A DNA stretch of 64,000 nt from Symbiodinium natans (GCA_905221605.1 CAJNDS010002411.1:124001-188000), one strand, 5' to 3'. Positions 46,430 through 58,053 are shown, counted from the stretch's first letter. Notes: generated from the sequence alone by a model not told the origin. Made by a program: numbers and translations.

Positions 46430-47877
46430 TATGTTCCCCAAGGCATTCGGAGCAGCTGCATGGAGAAGAGTCCTTTCACGTTTGAGGCAGAAGCGCGATT
46501 GTGCAAAGACAGATTGAGAGTTATAGCGAGCGCGAGCAGCATGAATGCAGCTCCAAACACAAAAGAGCAATGGAAGCACGAGCAAGGAAGGGCGAGCCTG
46601 CCACCTGGATCCTTGCCGCAGCTTCGTCCTCGCAAGTAACTATACCTAATTAACATAACTATCCTTTCCTGAAAGAGGTCACGCGGTACTCTGAGACTTC
46701 TGGGAGGCTTGAACTCTTCAGCCGTTATCTACCAAGGCAAGCACCGTGTCAGGACAGTGCCCAATGCCGGCACCTGAACTCTGTTAGCAGCTGGCTTCCA
46801 GGGGCTTCCCAAAACTCCAAAGAAACTGGGGCGGCAACTGCCAGCACTGCTACAGTGATTGCACGGAGTGCCATCATGACTGCATCCTCACACTCACACT
46901 GCACCCCATCGCAAATATGGCTACCTGTATGTAAAGATTGAAAACATGTCCAAACATGTGGACAATGGCAAGGTCTGAGATGGACACCCCGGAATCAGGG
47001 GTCGGCCAGTCTGCTGGCACGGCTGGCGCACACAGAGCCAGCTGAGGACGGTTCAGAGCCGAGTCAGAAAGCCCTTTGAGCTCAATAGATGAATCCCGTC
47101 CAGCTAACCTCATCTTGCAATTTGAAGCAGGTGCTCCTTCTGCTTTTGCGACAGCAAGCACAAATGAGTCCGCGTTGACATCCTAATCTTCAGCTCACGT
47201 GAGCCTTGATGCGTCCACTTCGGTTTAGACGCACGTAAAGATGATGTACGAACAACTAACTATGTAACTTCAATATTGGAGTCAAAGTGGAAATTGCAGA
47301 AGCGGACCACCACCCACAATGTTAGCGGGATGCAGGAGAATGCCAAACTCACGTTTCCTCGTTTCCTCCTGGGATGTTCAGCATTCTGCAACGTCTGACA
47401 CCATGCGTGTGGATCAGCATCGTCAAGCCGGCACAACACAACTGCAAAAAAATGCCAACTGAACTTTGATGCTTAGGTCCCAGCAACACATGGCTCACCA
47501 ACCACAACCCCACTGGCTTCCTGCCAGGGCAGTCTATGCACGGTCTATGCACGCTGTGAGAGTGTGCAATGGTCCAGATGAGCCTCCGCCTCCTCCCCAG
47601 TGCCCGCCTTTCGGCGCACCTCGAACAATCTCGAACACAACACTTCGATAACACCTCGACCAAACTGCACATTCAATTCGCCTGGAGGCCTCGGGGGCGG
47701 CGGCACCTGGGCGTTCTTCTTACATCTCGGGCTGCAGAACATGTAGAACTTCTTCACCGCACGATGCACAGATGCACTTCCCATGCAACTCAAAGACCGG
47801 AAATGATCGGAAACGACATTGGCGAAGGCAGTCATGCCAATCAGAAAGGGGGCATCTGAAGTCACGTGCTTCGGCAT
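46430..47877 (-). CDS. multi-exon gene starting at an ATG at 47877, unrecognised
   Basis: The probable first exon (47877 to about 47610) reads MPKHVTSDAPFLIGMTAFAN, then SVHRAVKKFYMFCSPRCKKN, a Pro-rich PPPPRPPGE and FGRGVIEVLCSRLFE, and ends at GTGCGC. A second exon near 47161-47000 reads KAEGAPASNCKMRLAGRDSS then PQLALCAPAVPADWPTPDSG. A third, 46620-46490, carries a hydrophobic segment, FVFGAAFMLLALAITLNLSL, that would be a membrane span. Whether all three belong to one gene is an inference from strand and spacing. Confidence 0.35.
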
Positions 47878-48169
47878 CCACGGCTCTATGATTCTAAGTT
47901 GCCCTTGTATGGTGCGGAATGCCAGTTTAAACAGTTTGGCGACGATGCTGGGTCTCTTCTCTGATCTCTAGCATACATGTACATGTTTGATAGACATATA
48001 CCTAAAGGTATAGGATGGGATAGGTACACATAAAGCCTATACATAAACCCTACACATACTTGTACGCTGCCCCCCGACCCCATTGATCCAAAGTACGCTT
48101 CGTGAATGGCCCCTTACATAAATAACTGTGTGTTGTGCAAAAACTCATGTTCTCGGGAAGACCGGAAAA

Positions 48170-48745
48170 CATGGAGGCTGGAAACCGCGGATTCGGGAAA
48201 CCAGAGCCCATATCGGGAGAGTTGCTTGCTTCACATCAACGCACCGCGACATGAACGATATCATCCGGCTCCCAGTGGTCCAAAAAGGCTCTAGTTTTGC
48301 TTAGTTGCTTATGCCATGCTTTCCCTTGTTGTTCGTCATAAGGTTGCGTCCTCAGTGGGCAAACAATTGCAAAGGCTCTCAGAACAAACTTGGCACCAAA
48401 GAGGGTTGCATGTGCAGCCTGGATCCTGAACTGCCTCTCTGGTAGTTTGAGAGGGACAATTTTCTTGATTCAGCAGAACTATTTGCAGAACCTAGGGGGA
48501 TTCAACCGCGATTCAGAAACTGGACGCAATTCAAGAACCAGGATTCAGGAAACTCCGGCGTGTGAGGAAACTGGGGAAGCTAGACAGGAAACATACCGAT
48601 TCAAGAAATGTTTGCCTCACACGATTGAGGCAACCAACCGCATGAAACCGCGATTCAGGAACTTCTTTCGCTCGATTCCGGAAACTTCGATCCAGGAAGC
48701 CATGCGATTCAGGAAACTGGTCCTGTTCAAGAAATTAGCTGGGAG
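48170..48745. repeat. field of diverged GATTCAGGAAACT motifs
   Basis: At least fifteen diverged copies of a core close to CGATTCAGGAAACTGG (also GATTCGGGAAACC, ATTCAAGAACC, GATTCCGGAAACTT) scattered at about 20-60-base spacing, all on the plus strand. Read on the minus strand they give a recurring FLNR. Not a clean tandem array. Confidence 0.65.
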
Positions 48746-48789
48746 GTTGGGTGGGAGAGGGTGGCGGAGCACACAGAAAGAAGAACGGG

Positions 48790-49020
48790 CGTTTGCTTTT
48801 TTGAAAGGATTGGCAACTGACTAGACAGTGAACTCCGGGGCCAATGAGACTGTCAAGCCTTACCAAGCTCCCCGCAACCACCGGAGGCGCGGGCGGCGGC
48901 GGATTGACAGGGGACCCTTCGGGTGGTGCAGTGGGAATCAGCCTCACATCTCGTGCAAAGCAGATCTGCAGGAACATGCAGAGAACACACGAGAGCACCA
49001 CGAGAGAGCTGATCTTGCTG
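48790..49020 (-). CDS. possible exon with a hydrophobic start and Pro-rich stretch
   Basis: The minus strand reads SLVVLSCVLCMFLQICFA, like a signal peptide or membrane span, then RDVRLIPTAPPEGSPVNPPP and LVRLDSLIGPGVHCLVSC. Overlapping alternatives exist, and no neighbour exon was joined. Confidence 0.25.
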
Positions 49021-49198
49021 CTCTAAGCTCCACGCCCGTGCTTCACAGCTTCGGCCGCAGCTCTTGCCTAAGCGCCAAGTTGAGGAACTTCCTGGAAAGC
49101 ACAAACCACAAAAGATAGACACAAGAAAACCGAGGTGGTCGGAGTCCCGCGGGGGCACCGTAAATTCTCTCGAGGGGGGCTCATTGAACGGCTGAGTT

Positions 49199-51105
49199 TC
49201 ATTCAAGCTCTGAGGCGGCGACTCTGGCAATGGATTCTGACAGCGTGGCTGGGAAACTGCTGGGTTGATGCCTCGGCTGCAATTGCCCAGCAAAGTGCTG
49301 TAGACTGTACTGACTGCAACGCGTGGAAACTTTCAAGGCAAGAACGCCGGCACTGCAATTGGCCCATGGGACAAGCCAGCACTGCCGCCCCTGAGAGACC
49401 CATGCAAAACTGGAGGCATTGAGGTTCCCCGTGTTTCCACAAATTTGACAGGTGTAAGCCACACGCGTCATTCCAGGTGTCTTGGTGGGAACCATGTTCT
49501 TCTCCAACTCAGCCTAGACTGCAGCTGCACAGTGCTGTCCAGGCGAAGCATCCTCCATTGAAGAAAGGCCTGGATGAGCGACTTGGCGATGGATACCGCC
49601 TCCTTCCACACACCAAAGCTCATCGCAATGACGCAGACGGGAACGAGACACACGAGACACAGCTGGGTTGATGGCCTGACTGCCGGTCAATCGGACCTTG
49701 CAGCGAGATCCAGACTTGTCTATGTCGATGCGAGCCTGAGGGATGGCAGTTGCGATGGCAGGTTGCGATGGCAGGTTGAGAAGGACATGACATCGCTCGG
49801 AAGCTCAGGATGTTGCCCCACTGGTCTCTTGGAACTGCCGGATGCGTGATCCTCAGTGTCGGCCGACACCCTCTCGCACCCTCACCGACCCCATGAGGGA
49901 CAATTACAAAGCTCCCATGCCGCCTTGTGCTCCGATGAGAGCACCGGACACCGTCTTCGGCAGGTCCATATACTCGGATGCTTCATCCTGGTTTGTGAGA
50001 CGGGCTGCAAATGGGTACAAGATGGGCTTGTAGTCCAAAGAGTCCAATCACACAAAACAGCCTCCAGCTGCATCGCTATGGTGAGCAAGACTTTTTTGGC
50101 ACCTGGGCTATGCTCGGCATCCAGAACAGCTCAGCTGTGGAAGACTTGCTGCTGGGTCATCCCCCAGCTCAAGCCCCATGCGGTCCACATTGTCTGCCTC
50201 ACCCTCCACAAAAGCTTGCATGCATGGTCCAACAAGTTACGAACAGCTGCAGTCCGGCTGGAAAAGCGGTTTCATCCCGGGTCAACGCCTTGATGTAGCA
50301 CTTGCACGGGTCTGTCTCGAAGTCGACATCGATTTTAGTTTGAGTTTGCGCTTGGACTTCATTCACTTGCGCCTTTGCTGTCCATCCCAAGTGCTCGTTG
50401 GACACACGTTGCAGTGCCAAGAAGTGTGTCACTCGCACAATCCAAGCACCGCACTCCTTTCAGTCCTATGACCATACCTATCCTCAGCAGCTCAGCGCGA
50501 AGCATGCATACATAAAATGCAGACTCAGCCATACTTCCGCTGACAGGCACGGACTTTGAGCGTGGAATCTCCACGTAGTGTGAGCTCAGATGCTTCTGCC
50601 TAGCAACCCGCTGCTGGAGGCTATATTAGATGCTGTCAGCATCTGCTGGAGATAGAGCTCTGAGTATGTAGCTTGGTTTGATCAATGAGCTCTAGGATAA
50701 GCTCCTTGGCCTTCGGCATGAAAAGCAAGTAGTGCAGGCCATGGCAAGCCAAAGACCAACCTGCAATGCCCAACACCCTCGGTCCTTCTTGACTGCCTCC
50801 GCAGTGCCTGCTACTTTGACCTGCCAAGCAGCTCGGAGCAGCGAGGCTGTCCAATTCTCAAAGTTCGACACGCAAGTCAAGCCAGCAACACCATGCAAGG
50901 ATCCGAGGTCTGATCTCTGGCGTCTACTTTGAAAGCTCCACTCCTCGGAACAGGAATCGCAAAGGACAGTGACCAGCAGTTGACTCCAATGTCAGGAATG
51001 CACTTCTCGCGGATTTCGATGATGGTGGCCGCTTGCTTCCCGATGACCTCATCAGATTTGAAGGGCACCAGGGCCAGTCTATTTCTCGCAAGTTGCTTTC
51101 GGCAG
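49199..51105 (-). CDS. KH-domain RNA-binding protein with three KH modules
   Basis: KH domains bind single-stranded RNA or DNA through a GxxG loop. KH1: exon ~51105-51004 (FKSDEVIGKQAATIIEIREK), GT-AG intron, exon 50943-50892 (SGAFKVDARDQTSDPC), GT-AG intron, exon 50820-50785 (VKVAGTAEAVKK), GA-AG intron, exon from 50710 (AKELILELIDQT). KH2: near 50560 (YVEIPRSKSVPVSGS) and ~50375-50210 (QVNEVQAQTQTKIDVDFETD), ending AAVRNLLDHACKLLW. KH3: exon ~50035-49924 (DLPKTVSGALIGAQG), 49851-49817 (RIRQFQETSGA), 49735-49676 (RIDIDKSGSRCKVRLTGSQ) and from 49602 (EAVSIAKSLIQAFL); its three introns are all GC-AG. A C-terminal piece to 49199 contains TCQICGNTGNLNASSFAW, with one CxxC. The modules match the KH fold only with these splice sites. 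The start codon was not found; further 5' exons are likely. A hnRNP-K/vigilin-like role in RNA control is an inference. Confidence 0.8.
49738..49790. repeat. 13-base tandem repeat inside a KH intron
   Basis: Three copies of a GTTGCGATGGCAG-like unit lying within the 81-base GC-AG intron (49816-49736) of the KH gene. Confidence 0.85.
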
Positions 51106-51199
51106 CTTAGTCAACTTAGACTGCAAGCAAGCACGTGCAAGCCTTCCCAAGAAGAGCTTTCGGTACCGGGACCTCATCCTGATGGGGATAGTTGATGCA

Positions 51200-52740
51200 A
51201 CGTGGCAACGCATTGCCATGCATTGCAGCACAAAGAAGCTGCAGCACGTCATCCGATGTGATCCGGCGATTCCTCTACCGAAGGCTCCAAGAAAATCGGC
51301 ACATCCTGGCCCGAAAGAGTTCAGCAGAAAGCCGCAGATCGTTGCAAACTTCAGGTTGAATTTGAGGCGGCCTCCGGCGGACCTGACCTCTCATCATCCT
51401 CGCAAGGGCAACAGCAACGAACTCCTCTTCTTACTCTGGGAAATTGTAGATTCTGGTAGACATCCGTCGAACCCGGCTTTTGGGTCTGGAGCCTCCAGGA
51501 GCCCCTGGATTTTAGGGTGGGGAACCCAAAAACCCCTGATTGAGGACAAGGATCTTGGGCCTGGAGGGGTGGGGGTAGGCAGGGGGAAGTGGCAATTGCC
51601 AACCCCTACCTGCCCCAATGCCAATCACGTCCAAAGGACACACATGAAACATCGATGCAACGCCATTCAACGCCAACGCCACTCTCCAAAGCCCCGTCCT
51701 CCCGCTCGGCCACTGCCCAACCTGGCTTCTACAGAACAACGAGATGACTCTAGTGGGATCGACGCTGAATCTACGCACAGCAAACTTCCGAGCATAACAT
51801 AGCATAACGAGCCTTTGTTTGTTCATTAGCTGGAGAGGTTGGCTCTGGAGGTCTAGACCCAAATCTGGCAGCCCCAGCACGTGTGAGCGAGCATCTTAGT
51901 GCGAAGTTGCTAGAAAGAGTTCACCCAGGCCCGCGCCGTAGGTGTCTGGGCAGAATAAAGCTGGTACCCCAATTCTTATCCCCTCCCAACCTACTTTTTT
52001 GCTTGGAATGGGTAGCCCCCTGGCCGACAGGTGTCCGAGCGGACGGTGCATCAGGACAACGGGGGCCTTGCCAACCCCCCCTTCCCCGCCAGCCCCACCT
52101 GTCTTTCCCCTGCCCTCCAACTCTACCCCCTTCTGTGTTGCTTTTGTTGCTTTGAAGCCGAGGCACTTCCTTCTGCGTCCACTCGCGTGGACTGCGAAGC
52201 TCTGGAATCTGTTTTTCGCAGAACTTGTCGCGCAATCTTGGAAGCGCCGTGGCTTTGATGATTGCTTCTCCATGCGCAAGAGTTGCTTATCCTCAAGGAC
52301 TTGTTCCCCGAGCGGGTGACAGGTGGCGTAGTTGTTGACCTAGCCTTGCTGGCGTTGGCCCGGAAACAGCTCTACAGGGTTCCGCTGGGCAGGCCCCGAC
52401 CAAGGCTGGTCGCGCAGGGTTGACATTAGAAAGGCACAAAGACAGCGCTGGAACATAACGCGAAGCCAAGAATTCATTTGCACGACAGGCCAGACAGAGC
52501 AACCCAAAAAAGCAGCACCTCAAATTCTAGAAGGCTCAACTTAAAATCGGTGCCTCCACATCAAGAACTGACTTTGAGTGATGATTGCAAAAGCTAGCGA
52601 GACAAGTGACCAAGCTTAGTGTCCATTCTCGGACATGTCAGGTCGGATCTTGCTTATTTTTGCTGCCAATGAGCATCGTGAGAAGAGATTGCGACAAGAC
52701 ACATTAAGATGCGGAGGCGCAAATCTCTCTTGAAAAGCAG
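51200..52740. other. no firm gene; ambiguous frames and one dispersed repeat
   Basis: A long plus-strand frame at 51182-51802 and several minus frames overlap. The minus piece near 52270-52140 (KPRRFQDCATSSAKNRFQSF) looks most like protein, and a piece near 51320-51250 (DVPIFLEPSVEESPDHIG) could be a 5' exon of the KH gene. None could be joined. The dispersed module listed at 51993 lies here. Confidence 0.3.
51993..52058. repeat. dispersed module copy 2
   Basis: Shares ordered blocks (T6GC, AATGGGTA, GTCCG, GGACGGT, CAGGAC) with 24532-24600, and like it is followed by C-rich sequence. Confidence 0.5.
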
Positions 52741-52747
52741 CGAATCC

Positions 52748-53119
52748 TCATCGCGCCTGTATCGCCTTCGAACGACGCCATGCTGCCTTCAAATCACCGC
52801 AGCGCATCTGGAATAAGCTGGCGCCGAAGCAATGACAAGAATTGACGCATGCATCGTCAAGCTTGTCATTCAACCACTTTACTGCTAGGTGGGCCAGTGC
52901 TGTAAAAGATAAAATCCTTGTCGTCTCGGGCTTCGGCCACCTTCCGGAGGAGCTCCTGACGCCAACAGCGGCGAACTTGCCACTGTACTTGATGCGATGC
53001 GACACACCATGCTTAGCCATTCTCATATTCCCACATCCCGCCGCCTGGCCAACCAGGGGCTGGCGGAGGCCTCTCGAGGCACGAGCACTGATCCACGAAG
53101 GATCCAAGATACCGCTCAT
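52748..53119 (-). CDS. possible exon(s), unrecognised
   Basis: The minus strand reads MAKHGVSHRIKYSGKFAAVG, then RILSFTALAHLAVKWLNDKL, then SLFQMRCGDLKAAWRRSKAI to a stop. The plus strand is also open here (52842-53129), so the strand is chosen mainly because all firm genes are on the minus strand. Confidence 0.3.
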   Translation of the reverse strand: MSGILDPSWISARASRGLRQPLVGQAAGCGNMRMAKHGVSHRIKYSGKFAAVGVRSSSGRWPKPETTRILSFTALAHLAVKWLNDKLDDACVNSCHCFGASLFQMRCGDLKAAWRRSKAIQAR

Positions 53120-54095
53120 TCGCTGCTAGACTTTTGCGCGAGAGAGCTGGACTCAGCTGAGGCATGCACACGCCTCCCCACTGGTTCCAGGCCATGGGAT
53201 GGCCTGGGACCATGCTTCTTTGGATAAGCACGAGAAATTTCCCAGCACCACGCGAGGTCACTTGCTCACAAGGAGGCAGCCATGAGAGCAAACTGTCCCG
53301 TTCAGACGCTCTACTTCACCATCTTGCAAGGGGCTTTTCCTTTGACATCACCATGGAACAGACTGCAACCGGTACTACTTTACATCACGTGAGACTCATC
53401 GCCACCAAAAAACACCTTGCTCATTCTAGCAGCAATGGGTGTCGGGCCAGATGGGTCTACCAGATGGGTCTATTGAACGAAGCTACGGTTCATGTCCAGA
53501 AGCGTGCTGTTACAGCAATTCTCTCTGGGGTCATGCTCCTCGGCGCGGAGCATGCACATGGATTGGAGATTGGAAAGGTGATGAGCTAATAAGCTATTAA
53601 GATGGACGCGGAAAAGCCAAGTGCGCAGAACACAGAAGGACCACGCCTTGTGCAGGTGGTGCGCCGCTGGGCGTTCCACTCTGCCAGGACCGCCACATCT
53701 CGGCCCACTGAGTGGCCGCCTCAGGGAAAGTTCACCCAAACTGCAGGAAAACACAAAACGGTGCAAATGGTGGGGCCGCTGCATCGTGCTCGGAGGAAGA
53801 AGACGACCTGGGTCTAAATGATCTTACGGGACATCATGGCTCAACCTCACCTGAAACTGGAAGAATCAGACTTACAGCGTCAACTTCACGTAACTCATGC
53901 GGCTGCGTGGCGATGAAGAAGAGCTTTGCCCTGCTCCTGAGCACGTGGGGTGCGAGGATCCCAAGTCATCGATGGCATGCACTTCATACACGCCATCCGA
54001 GTCCGCAACGCTTCTTTTTCTTCTTCTTCTTTTTCTTCTTGTCTTCCTCCCGTTCTACAAATGCTGGAGCAACTGAAAGTAGATGCATGTGAAGG
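53120..54095. other. no supportable gene
   Basis: Plus and minus frames overlap without a domain. A short TTC-rich run at 54013-54041 precedes the GA-rich tract. Confidence 0.3.
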
Positions 54096-54099
54096 TGGG

Positions 54100-54362
54100 T
54101 GTGTGTGTGTGTGACTGAGTAAGTGAGCGACTGATTGACTGAGTGAGAGTGACAGTGAGAGTGAGACAGAGGCTGAGCGAGATTTCAAGAGAGAGAGAGA
54201 GAGAGAGGGGAGAGAGAGAGAGAGAGAGTGTGAGAGAGAGAGAAAGTAGCAGCCAGAGTGAGAGTGAGTGAGACAATAGAAGATGGAAGAGAGGACGAGG
54301 GAGGGATGAGGGAAAATAGAGAGAGAGAGAGAGAGTGAGAGTCAGAGTGAGAGCGACCAGCA
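54100..54362. repeat. GT run and GA-rich polypurine tract
   Basis: A short GTGTGT run, then GAGTGA and GAGAGA repeats with interruptions. The Ser/Leu-rich minus frames are repeat products. It resembles the tract at 8371-8710. Confidence 0.95.
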
Positions 54363-54489
54363 CAAAAACAGGACAAGGATGATAAATGTGTGGAGTGCTT
54401 TCACGTCTGCTGACGCTTGCCGCCGCATTTGGGGTTTAGGGTTTAGGGTGGCCTCTGCGGCAGCTTGCTGGGCATGCTGCGCCTCCGTC

Positions 54490-55340
54490 ACCGCGAAAGC
54501 AAAACTGAAGCACCATCTGTGCACTCGAACTGTCCCGTGCACAACCTCATAAGATCCCGACATAGTCCCAATAGCTGGCCGCGGCCGCAGCATATGCGCC
54601 CTTTGTGCGAAATGCTGCCACTGATGTTAGAACCCACATTTGACACAAAAGGGAACAAGGCAACGCTCCATGTACACCTCCCTTTCCGAGACAATGGCAT
54701 ACCCAGCATAGGGACCCCAAGCTGCCGCAGCGCCTTCTGCTGGCGCCATATCAATTCAGAGATGGTGCTTACAAGTAACGGCTTTGTTGAGGCTGCATCT
54801 TGAGGCTCGCTAGGCTTGCCGCCGAACTCGTCCAGTCGGTCATCATCCCGGCCATCTTTGTCCTTTCGACGCCGACCTTCGACGTCAATCCACTGCAGTC
54901 AGAACATTGATTCCCAACGGATTCCAAAAAACCGTTGCATTCTGGATCGGATGATACACGGCCGGGAGCCCCGCGGCCGCCGCCTTCTTTTCAAAAAGTC
55001 ACGAAATCTGACGCTACTTCACAGGCATAGCGGCATAACGCACTCAGGGTGGCCTTCGCCGTGCCGACTTCGAGACCGATGGCCTCGATGATGGTCGTCC
55101 CGACCTGGACAACTACACCAACTACACACCAGAAGATCCATGAGCAAAGAGTTCTTAGTCTTAGTCGCCATCCCAAAGCAGCTGGGAAAACCCACGCCCA
55201 CGTACACCCTGCAGATTTTGGCCTCCTGAGCGCACACGCCTTCCTCGGGATCTGCTTCGCGCAGAGTACATGGCAACGTACCAGTCGTTGATGTGAGCGT
55301 ATCACCACTAGTTTGTGTAAAGGTAGGCTTAAGCAAACAC
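54490..55340 (-). CDS. multi-exon gene, unrecognised
   Basis: Minus-strand exons: EEGVCAQEAKICRVYVGVGF then PSCFGMATKTKNSLLMDLL (about 55260-55130); VQVGTTIIEAIGLEVGTAKA then TLSALCRYACEV (about 55110-55005), in another frame, so an intron of a few tens of bases lies between; and IWRQQKALRQLGVPMLGMPL (about 54755-54690) with a later piece to 54488. No family is recognised. Confidence 0.35.
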
Positions 55341-55559
55341 GGCAACTTGAGTTCCGGATGTTGGGTGTCTGGGTGCATGCGTGGCCATGAGCTTGCATGC
55401 TTGGGCGACTATTTGCTGGGGAGGGCGTCAGGCTGCTGGTGTCATAGCAATTGTATCGTCACGTATGTGATGATGACTGAATCTGGCATCTTTGGCTGGT
55501 CCTTCCACCTAGTTTTACCTGGGTTTGTAAGAACATGATGTCAACTGCTCTGTGAGTTC

Positions 55560-55815
55560 CATGATTGCGGCACAGATGTCACGAGATCTCGGAACCGAGG
55601 GTTGTCAAAATTTAATGTTGTGAGGTGTGGCACCAGCTGCGCATATCTCTCTGCACGGGCAAAAACCCTCGAAACCGTTTTCCGCTCAGGAAATGCAAAA
55701 GCGGGGCTCCAGCAATGTTTAACCTAAGCCCCGCCCTCGAGAGTAGAGCTGTTTTTGCATTCCCTGCCAGTATTGCCGCTCCAACTCCTGCAGAAGACCA
55801 TGTGGATTTTCTCAA
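55560..55815 (-). CDS. two possible exons, unrecognised
   Basis: The minus strand reads GLLQELERQYWQGMQKQLYS (about 55800-55735) and, in a different frame after a CCCGTGCAG acceptor, AERYAQLVPHLTTLNFDNPR then FRDLVTS (about 55640-55565). The second piece resembles one leucine-rich unit but is too short to call. Confidence 0.3.
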
Positions 55816-56109
55816 CTGAGATCATACATCTTGCATACGAAGTAGCGGTATCATGGAACCCCGCCTGAGCAGGCCCGGGAACAGCCTACAGAGCCAACAC
55901 TTGCGACAACTGCAGCATGGGCATCGATGAGAGCGAATGAAACGCCCACAGCAAAACATGACAGAACAGTTCCTCTCGGGGGGACTTTTTGTGATAGTTC
56001 AGCATCTTCATTCATCTTCATTCATCTCGGCCTTGCTGGGCTGCGCCTCGCTCGACGACTCCTTGTCCTGCAAGGCCGCAGGTTGCATATCATGATGCCT
56101 ACACTGCTA

Positions 56110-57045
56110 GACGCGCAAACACACTGACACACAGAGACAGGATCCTGGAACTGTGGCTTCCCTGAATTGCCGGGCTTCGGGTATGAGCCCGTGTCCTTTT
56201 CGGCACCCATGAGGCGCAAGAACTTCGCCTTTTCTGCAGAGGTATCGAAAGAGCTCTGCTCCCAGGATGTCCTCAAGTCATATACGAGTCATATGAGTCA
56301 CACGCAGCATTAACGCATTAGCGCATTAACGTGGCGCAAGCGGAGCACACGCACGCTTTGTCCTATTACTTTCTGGCAAGATTTCCAATGACCAGAGCAG
56401 ATTTTGCTGACTGCTCCCAGCCTTTCCCAGGCATTGTCTTTCGGCGCGGAAACCAGATTGCTGGGTTCATCATCAGATGTTCCCTGCACCGAGCATTTCA
56501 CATGTCAGCGACAATGAAATTTCTAACCGGTGGTCCCACCCCATGTGCTACCAGTTCTTGTCAAAGATGCCTCAACTCCCGGATCCTGTCTGGGTTCATC
56601 ACGTTTCGGGGCTGCAAACAACGCCTGCAGCTCTGCAGTGTTAAAGCAATGTGAAGCAGCACACCAAAAGCCCCCCCAAAGCAGTGGAGACCGCGACCTT
56701 GCGTTTTTCTCGTTGTTGCTTCCGCTTCTCCTCGCCTGCAGCGCGGTTTGGCGTCCTGACAATCTGCTAGTCTTTTGGATCGGTGTTCTTGCCAAACCCT
56801 TATGAAAATTTCGGTAGACCTACCTTTTTCAGCATCCTCCCCAGGAAAGCCGAAAGACCCCCGATGACCCACAATCGCCTCTCCTGGAACGTGCCCGTCG
56901 GCGTTCAGAGTTGTAGTTGAAGGCGATGCCTTGCTTCTTGTTCCTGCGACACGACGTGGTTGGTAAAAGGCATCGAGATATTTGCTGGAGTCAAGTCCTC
57001 TCTGTCCAATCTTCCGAGCTCATGACCGTCAGCGCAAGAAAAGTG
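56110..57045 (-). CDS. possible small-acidic-protein (SMAP-like) gene
   Basis: One exon, about 57035-56838, reads GLDSSKYLDAFYQPRRVAGT, then PGEAIVGHRGSFGFPGEDAE, and ends at GTAGG. A distal exon, about 56250-56130, reads SSFDTSAEKAKFLRLMGAEK then DTGSYPKPGNSGKPQFQD. The core KxKFLRLMGxxK is what I recall as the C-terminal signature of the small acidic protein (SMAP) family, proteins of unclear, probably nuclear, function. Arg/Ser-rich frames near 56780-56680 lie between. The link between the exons is assumed from strand and order. Confidence 0.35.
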
Positions 57046-57109
57046 CACAAACAGAGTCCAAGAAGCTCTTTGGTCTGCTGAGACTTGATGCGACTGCAAC
57101 GCGTTACAC

Positions 57110-58050
57110 ACAACTCAAAGCCTACTCGGGCAAAGTGTACGTGCAAGCGTCAATTGCTCAACGTTTTATTTGCCAGCATACTTGCTGCGTTTATGATTCA
57201 TGATTGCTTCCACAATCTTGCTTGAGTGCAAAGCACATCGCCGGGTGGCTGCGAAACTGGACTGCGGTTGCGGATAGGGGGCTCGTGCCGCTTGGGACAT
57301 GCAGGACACATAGGGCCTTGGGCATTTGAGGACTGCAAGGTACAGGGCTTACACAGGAGTGCTTGTTCGTCCCAACCTCTGTAAAAGCCATCGCTGGGAA
57401 AGTAGGATTAGGGTTTATAGGCCCTTTGCGTTGTCGGGAGTTTACGGCTTAGGGTTCAGAGTGTAAGTTGTGGCATGAACGAATGCTGAAAATGTGCCGC
57501 CAAAGGAGATGCTGCATCATCAATCATAGCAAGGTTCTTGGATGTCCACACAGTTTTTCTGGCCTCATCAGCGCAGTCGCCCACAATTGCAGCCTACGCC
57601 ACTGAAACCGATATATGGCCTGCTTCCAGATCGCGGCATGTTCCAGCATTGAAAGGAAGACAGGCGAGGCGGTCTTCTCAAGTTGAAAGCACCTTGCAAA
57701 CTGCATTTTCGGAAGCAAAGGCTGGCTCCACGTGTCGCGTCCGTGGACTATGTACAAAAGAGTACTCCGATGTGTGCTCATCCCGGGGATCGGACAAGCA
57801 CACATGGAGTACTTCTCTTCTTGCAGTTGTTTCACTGTGTGAAACTTGTCACGGGCAAAGGCATGTAAAGGCTAAAGCTCAGCCTTCGCTTCACTGCATT
57901 GATCTTCCTGGCATTCGCGTTGCAGCTAGCACAGCTGTGGGACCATTCGTAGTCAGGAGGGGGCCTGGGCGGCCTGGGTTGGACAGGCACAGACAAACCA
58001 CTCAGCGCGGCCGGGATGGAATAGCAGTTGCACTCTGCTACAGTGCTGCG
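57110..58050. other. no firm gene; TTTAGGG-like fragment at 57405-57450
   Basis: A minus frame at 57524-57835 has a protein-like part (VFLSMLEHAAIWKQAIYRFQ) but no partner exon. A few diverged TTAGGG-type units lie at 57405-57450. Part is probably 3' untranslated sequence of the GH99 gene. Confidence 0.3.
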
Positions 58051-58053
58051 CTG

